Notes: generated by a model from the letters alone, not told the origin. A stretch of DNA of 64,000 nt from Algoriphagus oliviformis (GCF_017254915.1 NZ_JAFKCT010000011.1:62001-126000); one strand, 5' to 3'. Shown: positions 42,998-51,839, counted from the stretch's first letter. A program made the numbers and translations.

Positions 42998-43593
42998 TTT
43001 GTCGGCGTTATATTTTTCAACTATAAAATCAATGACTAAAACTGCACTCCATTCCCAAATCGTTGCCATTGCCCCTTTGCATAGGGCACATGGTCAAGGT
43101 TTGGTGGGAAGAATAGAAATCTGACTAAGCTGAAAATTCGGGGTGCTCTACTTTGGCAACCCGCTGATGGCCACGATCCTATGCTAACCCTTGAAGCGTG
43201 ACTTCAAAAAAAGAGGCCATTCACTTCCTTCTTCTTTGCCCAATGCTGGGCGAACTCAAAAATTCTGTCAATCAAGTAGTGTCTTTCGCTAAAAATCGGC
43301 TGTCACCAAATGATCGTTCTGGTAAGCGGTTTAATACTGTTATATTATTAATTATTTCCTAGAAATAGCGTAACTATTCTGTTAAAAATTGTTAGCGGGA
43401 TACTGGGCTTGGTTGTTCTTGTAAAAAATCATTTTCGCAAATGGCTTCAAATGAAAGGCTTGCGAGTGTCCTGACGTCAAAAGCGCCAAATGGTGCTATA
43501 GGCCCAAACTCATAGATCCCAGTAGTGTACGGTATGCGCAAAAATCGGATGCCTTGCTGGTGTTTTTATACAGCTGATTTTTAGGGATAGACC
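42998..43593. other. Spacer of about 600 bases without a gene
   Basis: No ORF with family-like content is seen on either strand. A TATAGTTG box (minus strand, near 43025) could be a weak -7 element for the receptor gene. The part from 43320 to 43440 is A/T-rich. I see no hairpin with T-run and no recognisable RNA gene. It may hold decayed sequence or an undetected small RNA. Confidence 0.4.
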
Positions 43594-44238
43594 TTATCGT
43601 TTGTCCTCCCAGGGCATGTAGACGACCTTTTTGGTCTCGAAAAAATCCTCCTTGAAGTAGTCCTCCAGGTGGTAGGTCACATACGATCTGTCCAGCTCCT
43701 CCATCTCCTCGTCCACATCGCCCCCTTTGAGGTAGAGGATGCCGTTTTGGAATTCGTTGAAGTCTTCGCGCTTGATCTTGCCTTTGACCCAAGGGTAAAA
43801 ATTGACCATCCGCGTCACCGCACGGCTGACCACGAAGTCGTACTTTCTCACCAAAGTCTCCGCCCTGGCCTGCTGAGCCTCGACGTTGCCCAGCTTGAGG
43901 GACTTGGCTACCTCCTTCACCACGCTGATCTTTTTCCCGATGGAATCGACCAGATGAAAGTGGGTATCGGGAAAAAGAATCGCCAAAGGAATCCCCGGAA
44001 ATCCCCCTCCAGTGCCTATGTCGAGCACTTTGGTACCGGGCTGGAAACGCATCACCTTGGCAATGCCCAGTGAGTGCAGCACGTGGTGGACATAAAATTG
44101 CTCCATGTCCTTGCGGCTGATCACGTTGATTTTGGCATTCCAGTCTTCATAGAGCTCCTGCAATCGGTCAAACTGCTCGATTTGCTTTTCACTCAGGTCA
44201 GGAAAATAGGATAGGATCAGCTGGGTGCCTGGATTCAT
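43594..44238 (-). CDS. rsmG: 16S rRNA (guanine(527)-N7)-methyltransferase
   Basis: Methylates G527 of 16S rRNA with SAM. It is 214 residues. The SAM site VLDIGTGGGFPGIPLAILFP (about 70-89) and the RAETL and VVSRAV segments are standard. Its ATG overlaps the sigma-factor stop in TGATG (44236-44240), so it is the last gene of a GT2-sigma-rsmG operon. Confidence 0.95.
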   Translation of the reverse strand: MNPGTQLILSYFPDLSEKQIEQFDRLQELYEDWNAKINVISRKDMEQFYVHHVLHSLGIAKVMRFQPGTKVLDIGTGGGFPGIPLAILFPDTHFHLVDSIGKKISVVKEVAKSLKLGNVEAQQARAETLVRKYDFVVSRAVTRMVNFYPWVKGKIKREDFNEFQNGILYLKGGDVDEEMEELDRSYVTYHLEDYFKEDFFETKKVVYMPWEDKR

Positions 44239-44849
44239 CAGATGTGTTTTTCTTTGCCGGAGGCGATTTCGTAGAGAAGCTCTCTGGAGCGGTGGAGTTG
44301 GGCCTTGACGGTGCCGAGGGGCTTCTCCAGCTCCTGGGCGATCTCCTCGTAGGAGAGCTCGTCAAAGTAGCGCAGCTGCACGAGCTTGCGGTATTTCGCG
44401 GGCAGCTTGTCCACAAAGATCCGCACCATCTCGATCCGCTGGGACTTGATGAACTCGTCCTGGGGATTGTTGTCGTCGTCTTCCACGTCGATATTGACCG
44501 AGTTGCCGCTGTCGTCCGACATGGTGTTGTTGAGGCTCATGGTTTTGAGCTTCTTTTTCCGGATAAAATCGATGGTGTTGTTCGTCGCGATGCGAAAGAG
44601 CCAGGTAGAAAAAGTGTAGTCCTTTTTGAAACGCTCGAGGTTTCGGAAGGCTTTGGCAAAGGCCTCCATCGTCAGGTCTTCCGCGTCGTCCGCGTCGCGG
44701 ATCATCTTCAGGATCATGAAATAAACGGCCTTTTTGTACCGCTTCATGAGCGTTGCATAGGCCTGCTGGTCTTTTTCCATCACGGCCCTGTCGATCAGAT
44801 CAAAATCCTCGAGTGCCTTATTCGAAAAACCGCGTTCGTTTATTTCCAT
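44238..44849 (-). CDS. ECF-type RNA polymerase sigma factor
   Basis: A 203-residue sigma-70 family protein. Region 2 contains DAEDLTMEAFAKAFRNLERF and FSTWLFRIATNNTIDFIRKKK (about 55-100); region 4 contains LPAKYRKLVQLRYFDELSYEEIAQELEKPLGTVKAQLHRSRELL (about 150-193). I chose the ATG at 44849 (MEINERGF); the longer start lies deep in the glycosyltransferase gene. No anti-sigma gene is adjacent. It overlaps its neighbours by 10 and 1 bases. Confidence 0.93.
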   Translation of the reverse strand: MEINERGFSNKALEDFDLIDRAVMEKDQQAYATLMKRYKKAVYFMILKMIRDADDAEDLTMEAFAKAFRNLERFKKDYTFSTWLFRIATNNTIDFIRKKKLKTMSLNNTMSDDSGNSVNIDVEDDDNNPQDEFIKSQRIEMVRIFVDKLPAKYRKLVQLRYFDELSYEEIAQELEKPLGTVKAQLHRSRELLYEIASGKEKHI

Positions 44850-45979
44850 TGGATGTCTTTTGCCTGGTAAGATACTGATCCCAACACCCAAAAATAGCCC
44901 AGATACATAAAATCATTGACCAGGATATTCATTGGAGTGGCGGATCCCTGAACCTTTTTGGAAGCGGAGGTGAAAATTCTGAAAACCAAAAAGGACCGTA
45001 GTAAAATAATACCCAAAACGGCAGAAAATTGTTCCCATTGTTGGCTGATTCCAAAATAAATCAACAATCCGAGCCCGCCAATCCAGAAAAGTCCATGGGA
45101 AAGCGGAAATAGTCCAATCTTTCGCTTGTCTTCGCCGCGGTAGTATTTGCCCGCATGGAGGTGGCGTTTTTTCTGCACCAGGTATTCTTTCCAGGTTTCC
45201 TTGGGGATGGAGGTGGTGTTGGCCTCTGGGTCGAGCACGATAGCGGTGTTTTTTCCCGTGGCGTATTGGTTGACAAAGAGGTCGTCGTCACCGCCTTCGA
45301 TGTGCCAGATCCCCTTGAAGGCTTTGGCGTCCATGAAGAAGCTCCTGCGGTAGCAGAGGTTGCGGCCCACTCCCATGAAGGGGGCATTCCAGAGACCGAA
45401 GGAGAAATAAAACAAGGCGGTGAGAATGGTCTCAAACTGGATCCAGCGATTGAGCAGGCTGGACTTGACCGCATAGCCTGAAAAGCCAAGCGAGAAGGTT
45501 CGGCCATCTTCACGCACTGGGGCGGTCATCTTGCGTATCCACTGGTTGCTGGTTGGCATGCAGTCTGCGTCTGTCAGTAGGATGACGTCGTTTTTGGACA
45601 CTTTGATACCGAGGGTCAGCGCAAATTTTTTGGCAGTGACGTGCTTGGGCGTGTATTTGACCGTCACGGACCGGAGTCGGGGATAGATGGCCATCATTTC
45701 CTCCAGCAGACGCTTGGTGCGGTCGGTGCTGCGGTCATTGACGACCATCACGTCAAACTTCCCATAATCCTGCTCGAATAGCTTGGGGATGAGTGTTTTG
45801 AGGTTGTGGAACTCGTTGTGGGCAGCGACCAAGACAGTCACTCCCTCCTCAGGGTTTTGGTTTTTCGAAGACTTGGAGGATGAGTTGAACCAGGCTGTCC
45901 GTCCAAATATCGCCAGCAGATAAACTGCCTGAATGATAATGCCGATGCCAAAGAAAAACCAGAGTAAAAATAGGCCCAT
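44840..45979 (-). CDS. Membrane glycosyltransferase, family 2
   Basis: A 379-residue protein: N-terminal helix (about 5-27), a GT-A catalytic domain (VTVLVAAHNEFHNL; VNDRSTDRT; LLTDADCMPTS with the metal-binding DAD; EGGDDDLFVNQYA; KKRHLHAGKYY), then two or three C-terminal helices. Such enzymes move sugars from nucleotide donors to lipids or polysaccharide at the inner membrane. First gene of the operon, with a -7 box just upstream. The acceptor is unknown. Confidence 0.87.
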   Translation of the reverse strand: MGLFLLWFFFGIGIIIQAVYLLAIFGRTAWFNSSSKSSKNQNPEEGVTVLVAAHNEFHNLKTLIPKLFEQDYGKFDVMVVNDRSTDRTKRLLEEMMAIYPRLRSVTVKYTPKHVTAKKFALTLGIKVSKNDVILLTDADCMPTSNQWIRKMTAPVREDGRTFSLGFSGYAVKSSLLNRWIQFETILTALFYFSFGLWNAPFMGVGRNLCYRRSFFMDAKAFKGIWHIEGGDDDLFVNQYATGKNTAIVLDPEANTTSIPKETWKEYLVQKKRHLHAGKYYRGEDKRKIGLFPLSHGLFWIGGLGLLIYFGISQQWEQFSAVLGIILLRSFLVFRIFTSASKKVQGSATPMNILVNDFMYLGYFWVLGSVSYQAKDIQWK

Positions 45980-45996
45980 AGGTCGATTTTGCTCGG

Positions 45997-46004
45997 CAAA
46001 TATA
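45997..46004 (-). promoter_or_regulatory. Candidate -7 box for the GT2-sigma-rsmG operon
   Basis: On the minus strand TATATTTG matches TAnnTTTG exactly, 17 bases before the glycosyltransferase ATG, which implies a very short leader. No clear -33 box. Confidence 0.5.
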
Positions 46005-46040
46005 AAATCAATTTCAGCAAGTCATTTAAGAATAAGTGGA

Positions 46041-46048
46041 TATTTTTG
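46041..46048 (+). promoter_or_regulatory. Candidate -7 box for tgt
   Basis: TATTTTTG matches TAnnTTTG and lies 51 bases before the tgt ATG. With the minus-strand box at 45997-46004 it gives a divergent promoter region of about 45 bases. Confidence 0.5.
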
Positions 46049-46099
46049 CGAGCAAAAAGGGGCATTTTGTAGGCCTTTTCTACAGGCTCTGTTTCCGTC

Positions 46100-47230
46100 A
46101 TGAAGTTTACCCTAGCACAGAAAGATACCCAAACCAAGGCCCGAGCAGGCACGCTTACCACCGATCACGGAACGATTCAGACGCCGATTTTCATGCCCGT
46201 GGGCACAGCTGGTACCGTGAAAGCGGTACACCAGCGTGAGCTCAAGGAGGACATCAAAGCGCAGATTATCTTGGGCAATACCTATCACCTTTACCTGCGT
46301 CCGGGATTGGATATTTTGGAAAAGGCTGGAGGACTGCACGGGTTCAATGGCTGGGATCGCCCCATCCTGACGGACTCTGGGGGCTACCAGGTTTTTTCCC
46401 TGGCGGGTACCCGCAAGATCAAGGAAGAGGGGGTGACTTTCAAGTCGCACATCGACGGATCCAAGCATGTCTTTCCCCCCGAAGGCGTCATGGATATCCA
46501 GCGCACGATCGGTGCGGACATCATCATGGCCTTTGATGAGTGTACCCCCTATCCCTGTGAGTATGGCTACGCGCGCAAGTCCATGGAGATGACCCATCGC
46601 TGGCTGGATCGCTGCATCCAGCGCTTTGACAGCACCGAGGGGAAGTATGGCTACAGCCAGACGCTTTTCCCCATCGTGCAGGGCTCCGTGTACAAGGATC
46701 TGCGAAAGCAAAGCGCGGAATTTATCGCTTCACGTGGCCGCGAGGGCAATGCAATTGGTGGGCTTTCCGTAGGCGAGCCTGCGGAAATGATGTACGAGAT
46801 GACCGAGCTGGTGACCGATATCCTGCCCGCGGACAAGCCTCGCTACCTCATGGGAGTAGGCACGCCTGCCAACATATTGGAGTGCATCGCGCTGGGTGTG
46901 GACATGTTTGACTGCGTGATGCCCACCCGCAATGCCCGAAACGGCATGCTTTTCACTTCCGAGGGGATCATCAATATCCGGAACGAAAAGTGGAAGGATG
47001 ATTTTTCCTCCATAGATCCCGCCATCGGCAACTACGCCAGCACCTTTTACACCAAGGCTTACCTCCGCCACTTGACCGTTTCCAAAGAGATTTTGGCCGC
47101 GCAGATTGCGAGTATTCATAATCTGGCCTTCTACCTCTGGCTCGTCGGGCAAGCAAGAGAGCATATCCTTGCCGGCGACTTTGCCGTTTGGAAAAACCAA
47201 ATGGTGGAAAAAGTGAGCAGACGCCTCTGA
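46100..47230 (+). CDS. tgt: Queuine/preQ1 tRNA-ribosyltransferase lacking the zinc cysteines
   Basis: Exchanges guanine 34 of certain tRNAs for preQ1. It is 376 residues, with the substrate pocket LTDSGGYQVFSL (about 91-102) and the catalytic aspartate region DMFDCVMPTRNARNG (about 264-278). Normal bacterial Tgt has a CxCxxC zinc motif in DPxCxCxxC before the YTxAYLHHL segment. Here that stretch reads DPAIGNYASTFYTKAYLRHL, with no cysteine. The histidine that is the fourth ligand (ASIHN) is still present. It starts an operon with an LptF/G-like permease 4 bases later. Confidence 0.93.
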   Translation: MKFTLAQKDTQTKARAGTLTTDHGTIQTPIFMPVGTAGTVKAVHQRELKEDIKAQIILGNTYHLYLRPGLDILEKAGGLHGFNGWDRPILTDSGGYQVFSLAGTRKIKEEGVTFKSHIDGSKHVFPPEGVMDIQRTIGADIIMAFDECTPYPCEYGYARKSMEMTHRWLDRCIQRFDSTEGKYGYSQTLFPIVQGSVYKDLRKQSAEFIASRGREGNAIGGLSVGEPAEMMYEMTELVTDILPADKPRYLMGVGTPANILECIALGVDMFDCVMPTRNARNGMLFTSEGIINIRNEKWKDDFSSIDPAIGNYASTFYTKAYLRHLTVSKEILAAQIASIHNLAFYLWLVGQAREHILAGDFAVWKNQMVEKVSRRL

Positions 47231-47234
47231 ATCG

Positions 47235-48308
47235 ATGAAAATACTAGACAAGCTGATCATCAAGGAATTTTTGAAGACCTACTTCTTCGTGGTCGTCATG
47301 CTGATCCTGATCGTCTTGGTCTTGGACTTCACGGAAAAGAACGACGCCTACATCCGCAATTCCGTCCCAGCCGGAGAGATTTTGAGATACATGGGCAACT
47401 ATGGCCTCTACCTCAACAATCTCCTGACTCCGATCACGGTGTTCATCGCGGTCATTTTCATCACTTCCAAGATGGCCGGGCGGACGGAGATCGTCGCGAT
47501 CCTGAGTTCGGGGGTGAGCTTCGTGCGCATGCTGAGACCATTTCTACTGGGAGCAGCGATGATCGGTACCATCAGCTTTCTGATGAATGGATGGGTGTTG
47601 CCCGGGGCGACGGCAGGCGTGACGGAGTTTAAGGTCACCTACCTGGACAAGGGGAGGGCTTCCTCCGATGCCGATATCCACATCCAAGTGGGATCCAATG
47701 CCTTGGCCTACCTGTCGAGGTACTACAAGCTGAACAATACCGGCTATCACTTCACGCTGGAGGAGATCCAGGATGGGCAGCTCCTGGCCAAGCTGTCGGC
47801 GGACCGGATCCAGTGGGATACCGCAAAAAACGTGTGGAGGCTGGAAAACTGGAAACTCCGCAAGCTCCATGAAACAGGGGAGGACTATCAGGTAGGCTCC
47901 GAGCTGGACACCGTGCTGTCGATCTCGCCAAGTGATTTTAACCTGCCCGAAAACCACCACGAAACGCTAAAGCTCCCCGAGCTGAGCCGGCAGATCAAAG
48001 TCTTGGAAAGCCGCGGCGCGGACAATGTCAATTTTTACCGCATCGAGCGCTATGTGCGCTTCATGTCGCCATTTGCCGCTTTGATCCTGACGTTCATCGG
48101 TGTGATCATGTCTGCCCGCAAGACCCGGGGAGGATCGGGATTTCAGATCGCGATGGGCTTTATGCTTGCCTTTGTCTATATCCTGCTCTTTATCCTTTCC
48201 CGGACTTTCGCTGAGAACGGGACGGAGTACCCCATTTTTGCGGTATGGCTGCCCAATATTGTCTTTGCGCTGACCGGGCTGGTACTCTATAAAACAGTCC
48301 CGAGGTAG
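47235..48308 (+). CDS. LptF/LptG family permease
   Basis: A 357-residue membrane protein of the YjgP/YjgQ family, part of the lipopolysaccharide transport ABC complex LptB2FG. It has three N-terminal helices, a periplasmic beta-jellyroll-like middle (about 120-270), and three C-terminal helices ending near 355. Conserved start MKILDKLIIKEFLKTYFFVV and the late FMSPFAALILTFIGVIMSARKTRGG fit. It cannot be assigned to F or G with certainty. It ends directly at the ATG of the next gene (TAG-ATG). Confidence 0.88.
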   Translation: MKILDKLIIKEFLKTYFFVVVMLILIVLVLDFTEKNDAYIRNSVPAGEILRYMGNYGLYLNNLLTPITVFIAVIFITSKMAGRTEIVAILSSGVSFVRMLRPFLLGAAMIGTISFLMNGWVLPGATAGVTEFKVTYLDKGRASSDADIHIQVGSNALAYLSRYYKLNNTGYHFTLEEIQDGQLLAKLSADRIQWDTAKNVWRLENWKLRKLHETGEDYQVGSELDTVLSISPSDFNLPENHHETLKLPELSRQIKVLESRGADNVNFYRIERYVRFMSPFAALILTFIGVIMSARKTRGGSGFQIAMGFMLAFVYILLFILSRTFAENGTEYPIFAVWLPNIVFALTGLVLYKTVPR

Positions 48309-49226
48309 ATGGTCGGGAAGGCAACCCTTCGGGACTATTTCATGCTCCACTTCATCGTGCTGATCTGGGGTTTCACGGCGATATTGGGATTGCTGATCAG
48401 CCTACCGTCTCTGGAGCTGGTATTCTACAGGACGCTGATAGCGGCGCTCGGTGTAGCCATTCTTTGTGCTTTTAGGAAAAAGCCCCTGCTGCTTCAATGG
48501 GCCGAAATCCTGAAGATATCGGGGGTGGGAGTCTTGATCTCCCTGCACTGGATTTTCTTTTTCTGGTCGGCCAAGGTGTCCACCGCCTCGGTATGCCTGG
48601 CAGGTATGGCCACCACCTCGCTTTGGACGGCGCTGGTGGACCCGGTGATCAACAGGACCAAGATCAAATGGTATGAGGTGGCCTTGGGGCTGCTGGTGAT
48701 CTCCGGGCTGCTGGTGATTTTTCAGTTTGAGACCGGCTATTGGCTCGGGCTGGCGATGGCCTTGCTTTCGGCGTTTTTGGGAGCTTTGTTTTCCGTGCTC
48801 AACGGGCGGCTCACCCTCCGACACAGCCCCTACCATATTACCTTTTACGAGATGGGGGCTGCCTGCTTGGCAGCCTTGGTGTTTATGCCGGTTTACGCCG
48901 TCTACCTGACCGACGGGCAGCCCCTGCAGCTGGCCTGGCAAGCTTTGGACTGGCTTTGGCTGTTGATTTTGGGAGGCGTCTGCACCGTTTACGCTTTCTC
49001 GGTTTCTGTTGAGCTGATGAAGCGGCTTTCGGTTTTCACCATCAACTTGACCGTGAATCTCGAGCCGGTGTACGGAATCGTTTTGGCGGTGTTGATTTTT
49101 GGGGAAAGTGAAAAAATGACCCCGCAGTTTTACCTGGGCACGCTGATCATTCTGGTTTCGGTGCTGCTGTATCCGCTGATGAATTTTTGGAACCGAAGAA
49201 AAAAGCCGGTCCGGCCGCTGGGGTGA
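48309..49226 (+). CDS. EamA/DMT-family transporter
   Basis: A 305-residue protein with about ten membrane helices arranged as two EamA repeats (about 12-135 and 148-290). Recognisable pieces are IWGFTAILGLLISLPSLELVFYRTLIAALGVAIL and LTVNLEPVYGIVLAVLIFGE. Family members export amino acids or metabolites; the substrate here is unknown. It begins at the base after the permease stop, so it is co-translated. Confidence 0.85.
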   Translation: MVGKATLRDYFMLHFIVLIWGFTAILGLLISLPSLELVFYRTLIAALGVAILCAFRKKPLLLQWAEILKISGVGVLISLHWIFFFWSAKVSTASVCLAGMATTSLWTALVDPVINRTKIKWYEVALGLLVISGLLVIFQFETGYWLGLAMALLSAFLGALFSVLNGRLTLRHSPYHITFYEMGAACLAALVFMPVYAVYLTDGQPLQLAWQALDWLWLLILGGVCTVYAFSVSVELMKRLSVFTINLTVNLEPVYGIVLAVLIFGESEKMTPQFYLGTLIILVSVLLYPLMNFWNRRKKPVRPLG

Positions 49227-49468
49227 TTTTTTTGCCCCACTATTTTGAAATTGTAATAAGTAGTTTATTTTCGGTGGAAAATATTTTTAACCTAATTTTT
49301 AAGACCACGGGTTTGATTTTACAAACAAATCTCGGTTTCTCTAACCCTACCCCCCTTTTGCCCTTTTTTCAATGGAGGATTAGGCTAGCGGAGTTCGTCG
49401 AGTGCGAACTATGATGTTGAGAGGATCCGGAAGTACATGTTTTGCCTATAGCCTCAGATTCAACTATG

Positions 49469-49999
49469 ATGAAAACTTCTTTCGCTATCTCTTTCTTTTT
49501 GATACTGTTTTGGGCTCCGTCCATTTCAAAAGGGCAGGAAAAAAAATTTCAATATCAGATCTTGGGCGTTGTCACAGAACAAAGTGACAATAGCTATACA
49601 AAGCCCTTTCAGATTGGAGGAGGGTTGGGTTTTGGGATATATAGGGAAGTTAAGCTCGGAAGATTTGGGCTGGAGGGCAGTGCTTTATATTTGGACCACA
49701 AGGAAAAACACGATGATTTAAGGAACACATATGAGGGGATAAGTCTCAATGCGAGGTTTAATTTCCTAGTCAAGACAGTTTCCTTGGGAGAACGACGGGT
49801 GTATCTAGGCCCGGCTCTCGGGATCTGCAAGCCGCTGAATGGAGAAGGCGATTATTATGGGCCGAGTTTGGGTGCAGGTGCCAAAGCTTTAGTTCCAGTG
49901 CGGATTTCCGGTTTTCCGTTTTACCTGACCTATGATTTCGAATACATTACCATTCAGGGTTATAGTAGAAACAGTATCGGGGTAAGTTTTTGGCCCTAA
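49469..49999 (+). CDS. Small outer-membrane beta-barrel protein
   Basis: A 176-residue protein with signal peptide (MKTSFAISFFLILFWAPSIS) and amphipathic strand repeats ending in an aromatic C-terminus (RNSIGVSFWP), as expected for an 8-strand barrel. No closer family is recognised. I chose the ATG at 49469 (a second ATG is one codon earlier). The 240 bases upstream are A/T-rich, with no clean promoter; the poly-C/T tract near 49347-49370 is unusual. Confidence 0.65.
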   Translation: MKTSFAISFFLILFWAPSISKGQEKKFQYQILGVVTEQSDNSYTKPFQIGGGLGFGIYREVKLGRFGLEGSALYLDHKEKHDDLRNTYEGISLNARFNFLVKTVSLGERRVYLGPALGICKPLNGEGDYYGPSLGAGAKALVPVRISGFPFYLTYDFEYITIQGYSRNSIGVSFWP

Positions 50000-50085
50000 A
50001 GAGGGGATGCCAGTCCGAGGGGCTGTCATTTCTTTTTTCTACCCATGCATCTGATGACGACCCCAGCCATTTGTCAGAAACTTTC

Positions 50086-50418
50086 TCAAAGCGTGGTAAT
50101 ATCCTTCAGCGTAGCCAGCGCTTCCTTTAGCTCTTCGTCCCGGATGTCGCCGATTTTTTCGATCAGTCGATCCTTGGAGATGGATCGGATGTGAAACACC
50201 ATCAGTTCGGAGACCATTTTCAATCCATTTCTCGGAGAGGGCTCGAGAATCGGGTTTCCCTGATAGTTTTTAATCTTGGAGCTCAGCGGCGCCGTGATCA
50301 CGACCTGGAGAAACTTGTTCATCATGTTCCCGCTCAGGATCACGACCGGCCGCCGTCCTGATTGCTCCGATCCGACGACCGGATTGAGGTCGGACATCCA
50401 GATCTCACCTTGCCTCAT
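50086..50418 (-). CDS. MazF/PemK-family endoribonuclease toxin
   Basis: A 110-residue protein with the PemK pattern RQGEIWMSDLNPVVGSEQSGRRPVVILS at the start and ITAPLSSK in the middle. Toxins of this family cut mRNA at short sites until neutralised by the antitoxin. It overlaps the antitoxin gene by 14 bases. Confidence 0.88.
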   Translation of the reverse strand: MRQGEIWMSDLNPVVGSEQSGRRPVVILSGNMMNKFLQVVITAPLSSKIKNYQGNPILEPSPRNGLKMVSELMVFHIRSISKDRLIEKIGDIRDEELKEALATLKDITTL

Positions 50419-50650
50419 CGTCGATCTGCTTGAGGTAGGTAGCCATTCCCTCTTCCGCGACCATCAAGATATCTTCATCTTCCCCGGCCACGCGATAGGA
50501 CTTGACGTACTCTGCCCGCTTTAGATGATCGAGATAGAGATTGAGCGCGTTTTCGATGAGCTTGTTTTTGGGGAGGGAGAGCTTCTGGGCGTAGTCGGCA
50601 AGGCGCTGAAGCAGGTCGTCTGGTAGTGAACTGGTGAAGGTTGCCATCAT
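50405..50650 (-). CDS. Ribbon-helix-helix antitoxin paired with MazF-like toxin
   Basis: An 81-residue protein: N-terminal ribbon-helix-helix (TFTSSLPDDLLQRLADYAQKLSLPKNKLIENALNLYL) for DNA binding and dimerisation, then an acidic toxin-binding tail. It starts 4 bases from a perfect 10-bp-arm palindrome (50654-50678), a natural autoregulatory operator. The RHH fold, not the SpoVT/AbrB fold of Escherichia coli MazE, makes this the other common class of MazF partner. Confidence 0.85.
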   Translation of the reverse strand: MMATFTSSLPDDLLQRLADYAQKLSLPKNKLIENALNLYLDHLKRAEYVKSYRVAGEDEDILMVAEEGMATYLKQIDDEAR

Positions 50651-50653
50651 ATT

Positions 50654-50678
50654 TTATATTTATGAAATATAAATATAA
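50654..50678. promoter_or_regulatory. Palindromic operator upstream of the antitoxin gene
   Basis: Arms TTATATTTAT (50654-50663) and ATAAATATAA (50669-50678) are exact complements around GAAAT. It lies 3 bases upstream of the antitoxin start codon, where RHH antitoxins usually bind. TATATTTA boxes inside it may double as the promoter. Confidence 0.65.
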
Positions 50679-50716
50679 TGAATAAGTAAAATATATAACA
50701 TGCTGGCTATTAATTT

Positions 50717-51523
50717 TTACAGTTCAGCTTCGAATACAAAATAGCCCTCATCCCATTCTATGGTGTCAGGCTTTTTCTCAAAAAGACCAAAAACCGAAGA
50801 TCCCGACCCGGACATGGCTGCATAGAATGCTCCGGCACCATACATTTTCTCCTTGATCTCCCCGATCTCGGGATAGGCCGCAAAAACGCTCGCCTCAAAG
50901 TCGTTGACCAATTCGGCTTTCCATCGTGCCCGGTCGGCGAGCACTTCTTCCAGCAGGACTTTCGGTGCCGCCGGACTCACGCCGGCATAGGCTTCCTTCG
51001 TGCCGACATGGATTCCCGGATTGATCAGCACCATATGGACTCCTTTTAGCGAAAGGTCGATTGGCTCGAGGATCTCACCCCGTCCCCGGGCGATTTTGGG
51101 CGTGTTTTCTACGAAAAAAGGGCAGTCGCTGCCCAGCTGCGCGGCATACTCCTCCAGGAAATAGTCGTCGAGATGGAGGTCAAAGAGATTGTTCATCAGC
51201 TTGAGCGCAAAGGCGCCATCGGCCGATCCCCCGCCCAGGCCAGCTCCCATGGGGATGCTTTTGTGGAGGTGGATGCTCAGATTGGGAAGGCCCGGAAAAT
51301 CCTTTTTGAGGAGTTTTTCGGCTTTGAGGATGAGGTTGTCCTTGGGGTCGCCTGGGATGGCCAGCCCGGTGGAGGCCCAGGCGGACTTCTTGTCGATGAT
51401 CATTTCCAGCGCGTCTGTCATCGGAATGGGCACCATGCAGGTCTCGATGTCGTGGTATCCATCCTTACGTTTGGCCGTGATATGGAGTCCAAGGTTGATT
51501 TTTGCGTTGGGAAAGCTGATCAT
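50717..51523 (-). CDS. ispE: 4-Diphosphocytidyl-2-C-methyl-D-erythritol kinase
   Basis: MEP-pathway GHMP kinase. It is 268 residues, with the start FPNAKINLGLHI, the glycine-rich ATP loop PMGAGLGGGSADGAFAL (about 90-106), the DCPFF segment, and the C-terminal AMSGSGSSVFGLFE motif. It joins ispH (22.6 kb) as the second isoprenoid gene in the window. It is monocistronic, with its own -7 box. Confidence 0.93.
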   Translation of the reverse strand: MISFPNAKINLGLHITAKRKDGYHDIETCMVPIPMTDALEMIIDKKSAWASTGLAIPGDPKDNLILKAEKLLKKDFPGLPNLSIHLHKSIPMGAGLGGGSADGAFALKLMNNLFDLHLDDYFLEEYAAQLGSDCPFFVENTPKIARGRGEILEPIDLSLKGVHMVLINPGIHVGTKEAYAGVSPAAPKVLLEEVLADRARWKAELVNDFEASVFAAYPEIGEIKEKMYGAGAFYAAMSGSGSSVFGLFEKKPDTIEWDEGYFVFEAEL

Positions 51524-51539
51524 GCGGAAAGTGTTTGGG

Positions 51540-51547
51540 CAAAAATA
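51540..51547 (-). promoter_or_regulatory. Candidate -7 box for ispE
   Basis: On the minus strand TATTTTTG matches TAnnTTTG, 16 bases before the ispE start. Confidence 0.5.
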
Positions 51548-51839
51548 ATCGAATAAGATTGAGAAAGAATCCTTGCTTGCTCTTTGAAAATTCCCTAATC
51601 TTTCCGATAAATTTTAGGTATTTATCAGTGTATCATTTTTTTTCTTAAATAAAAGGGAATAAATTTTCGAAAAATTTGAAGAATCCTGAAATCGATACAA
51701 AATTTCGGAAATCAGCTGTTTTTGGAGGGTTTTTGAAAAACTGATTTTGATATCCGTGAAAAACTGAAATAATATTTTAAAAAAAATATTTTTTCCTAAT
51801 ATTAAAATTTGTGAAGAACGAATTGCGAAGAATTAAATA
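51548..51839. other. A/T-rich spacer between ispE and the ilv leader
   Basis: About 290 bases, very A/T-rich, with repeated short A and T tracts (for example the run at 51775-51795). No ORF of note and no strong hairpin. It may act as an upstream activating or bending region for the divergent ispE and ilv promoters. Confidence 0.4.

Noticed and set aside
43496..43792. 98-codon minus-strand reading frame overlapping rsmG
   Set aside because: It is out of frame with rsmG over most of its length, and its unique part has no conserved features.
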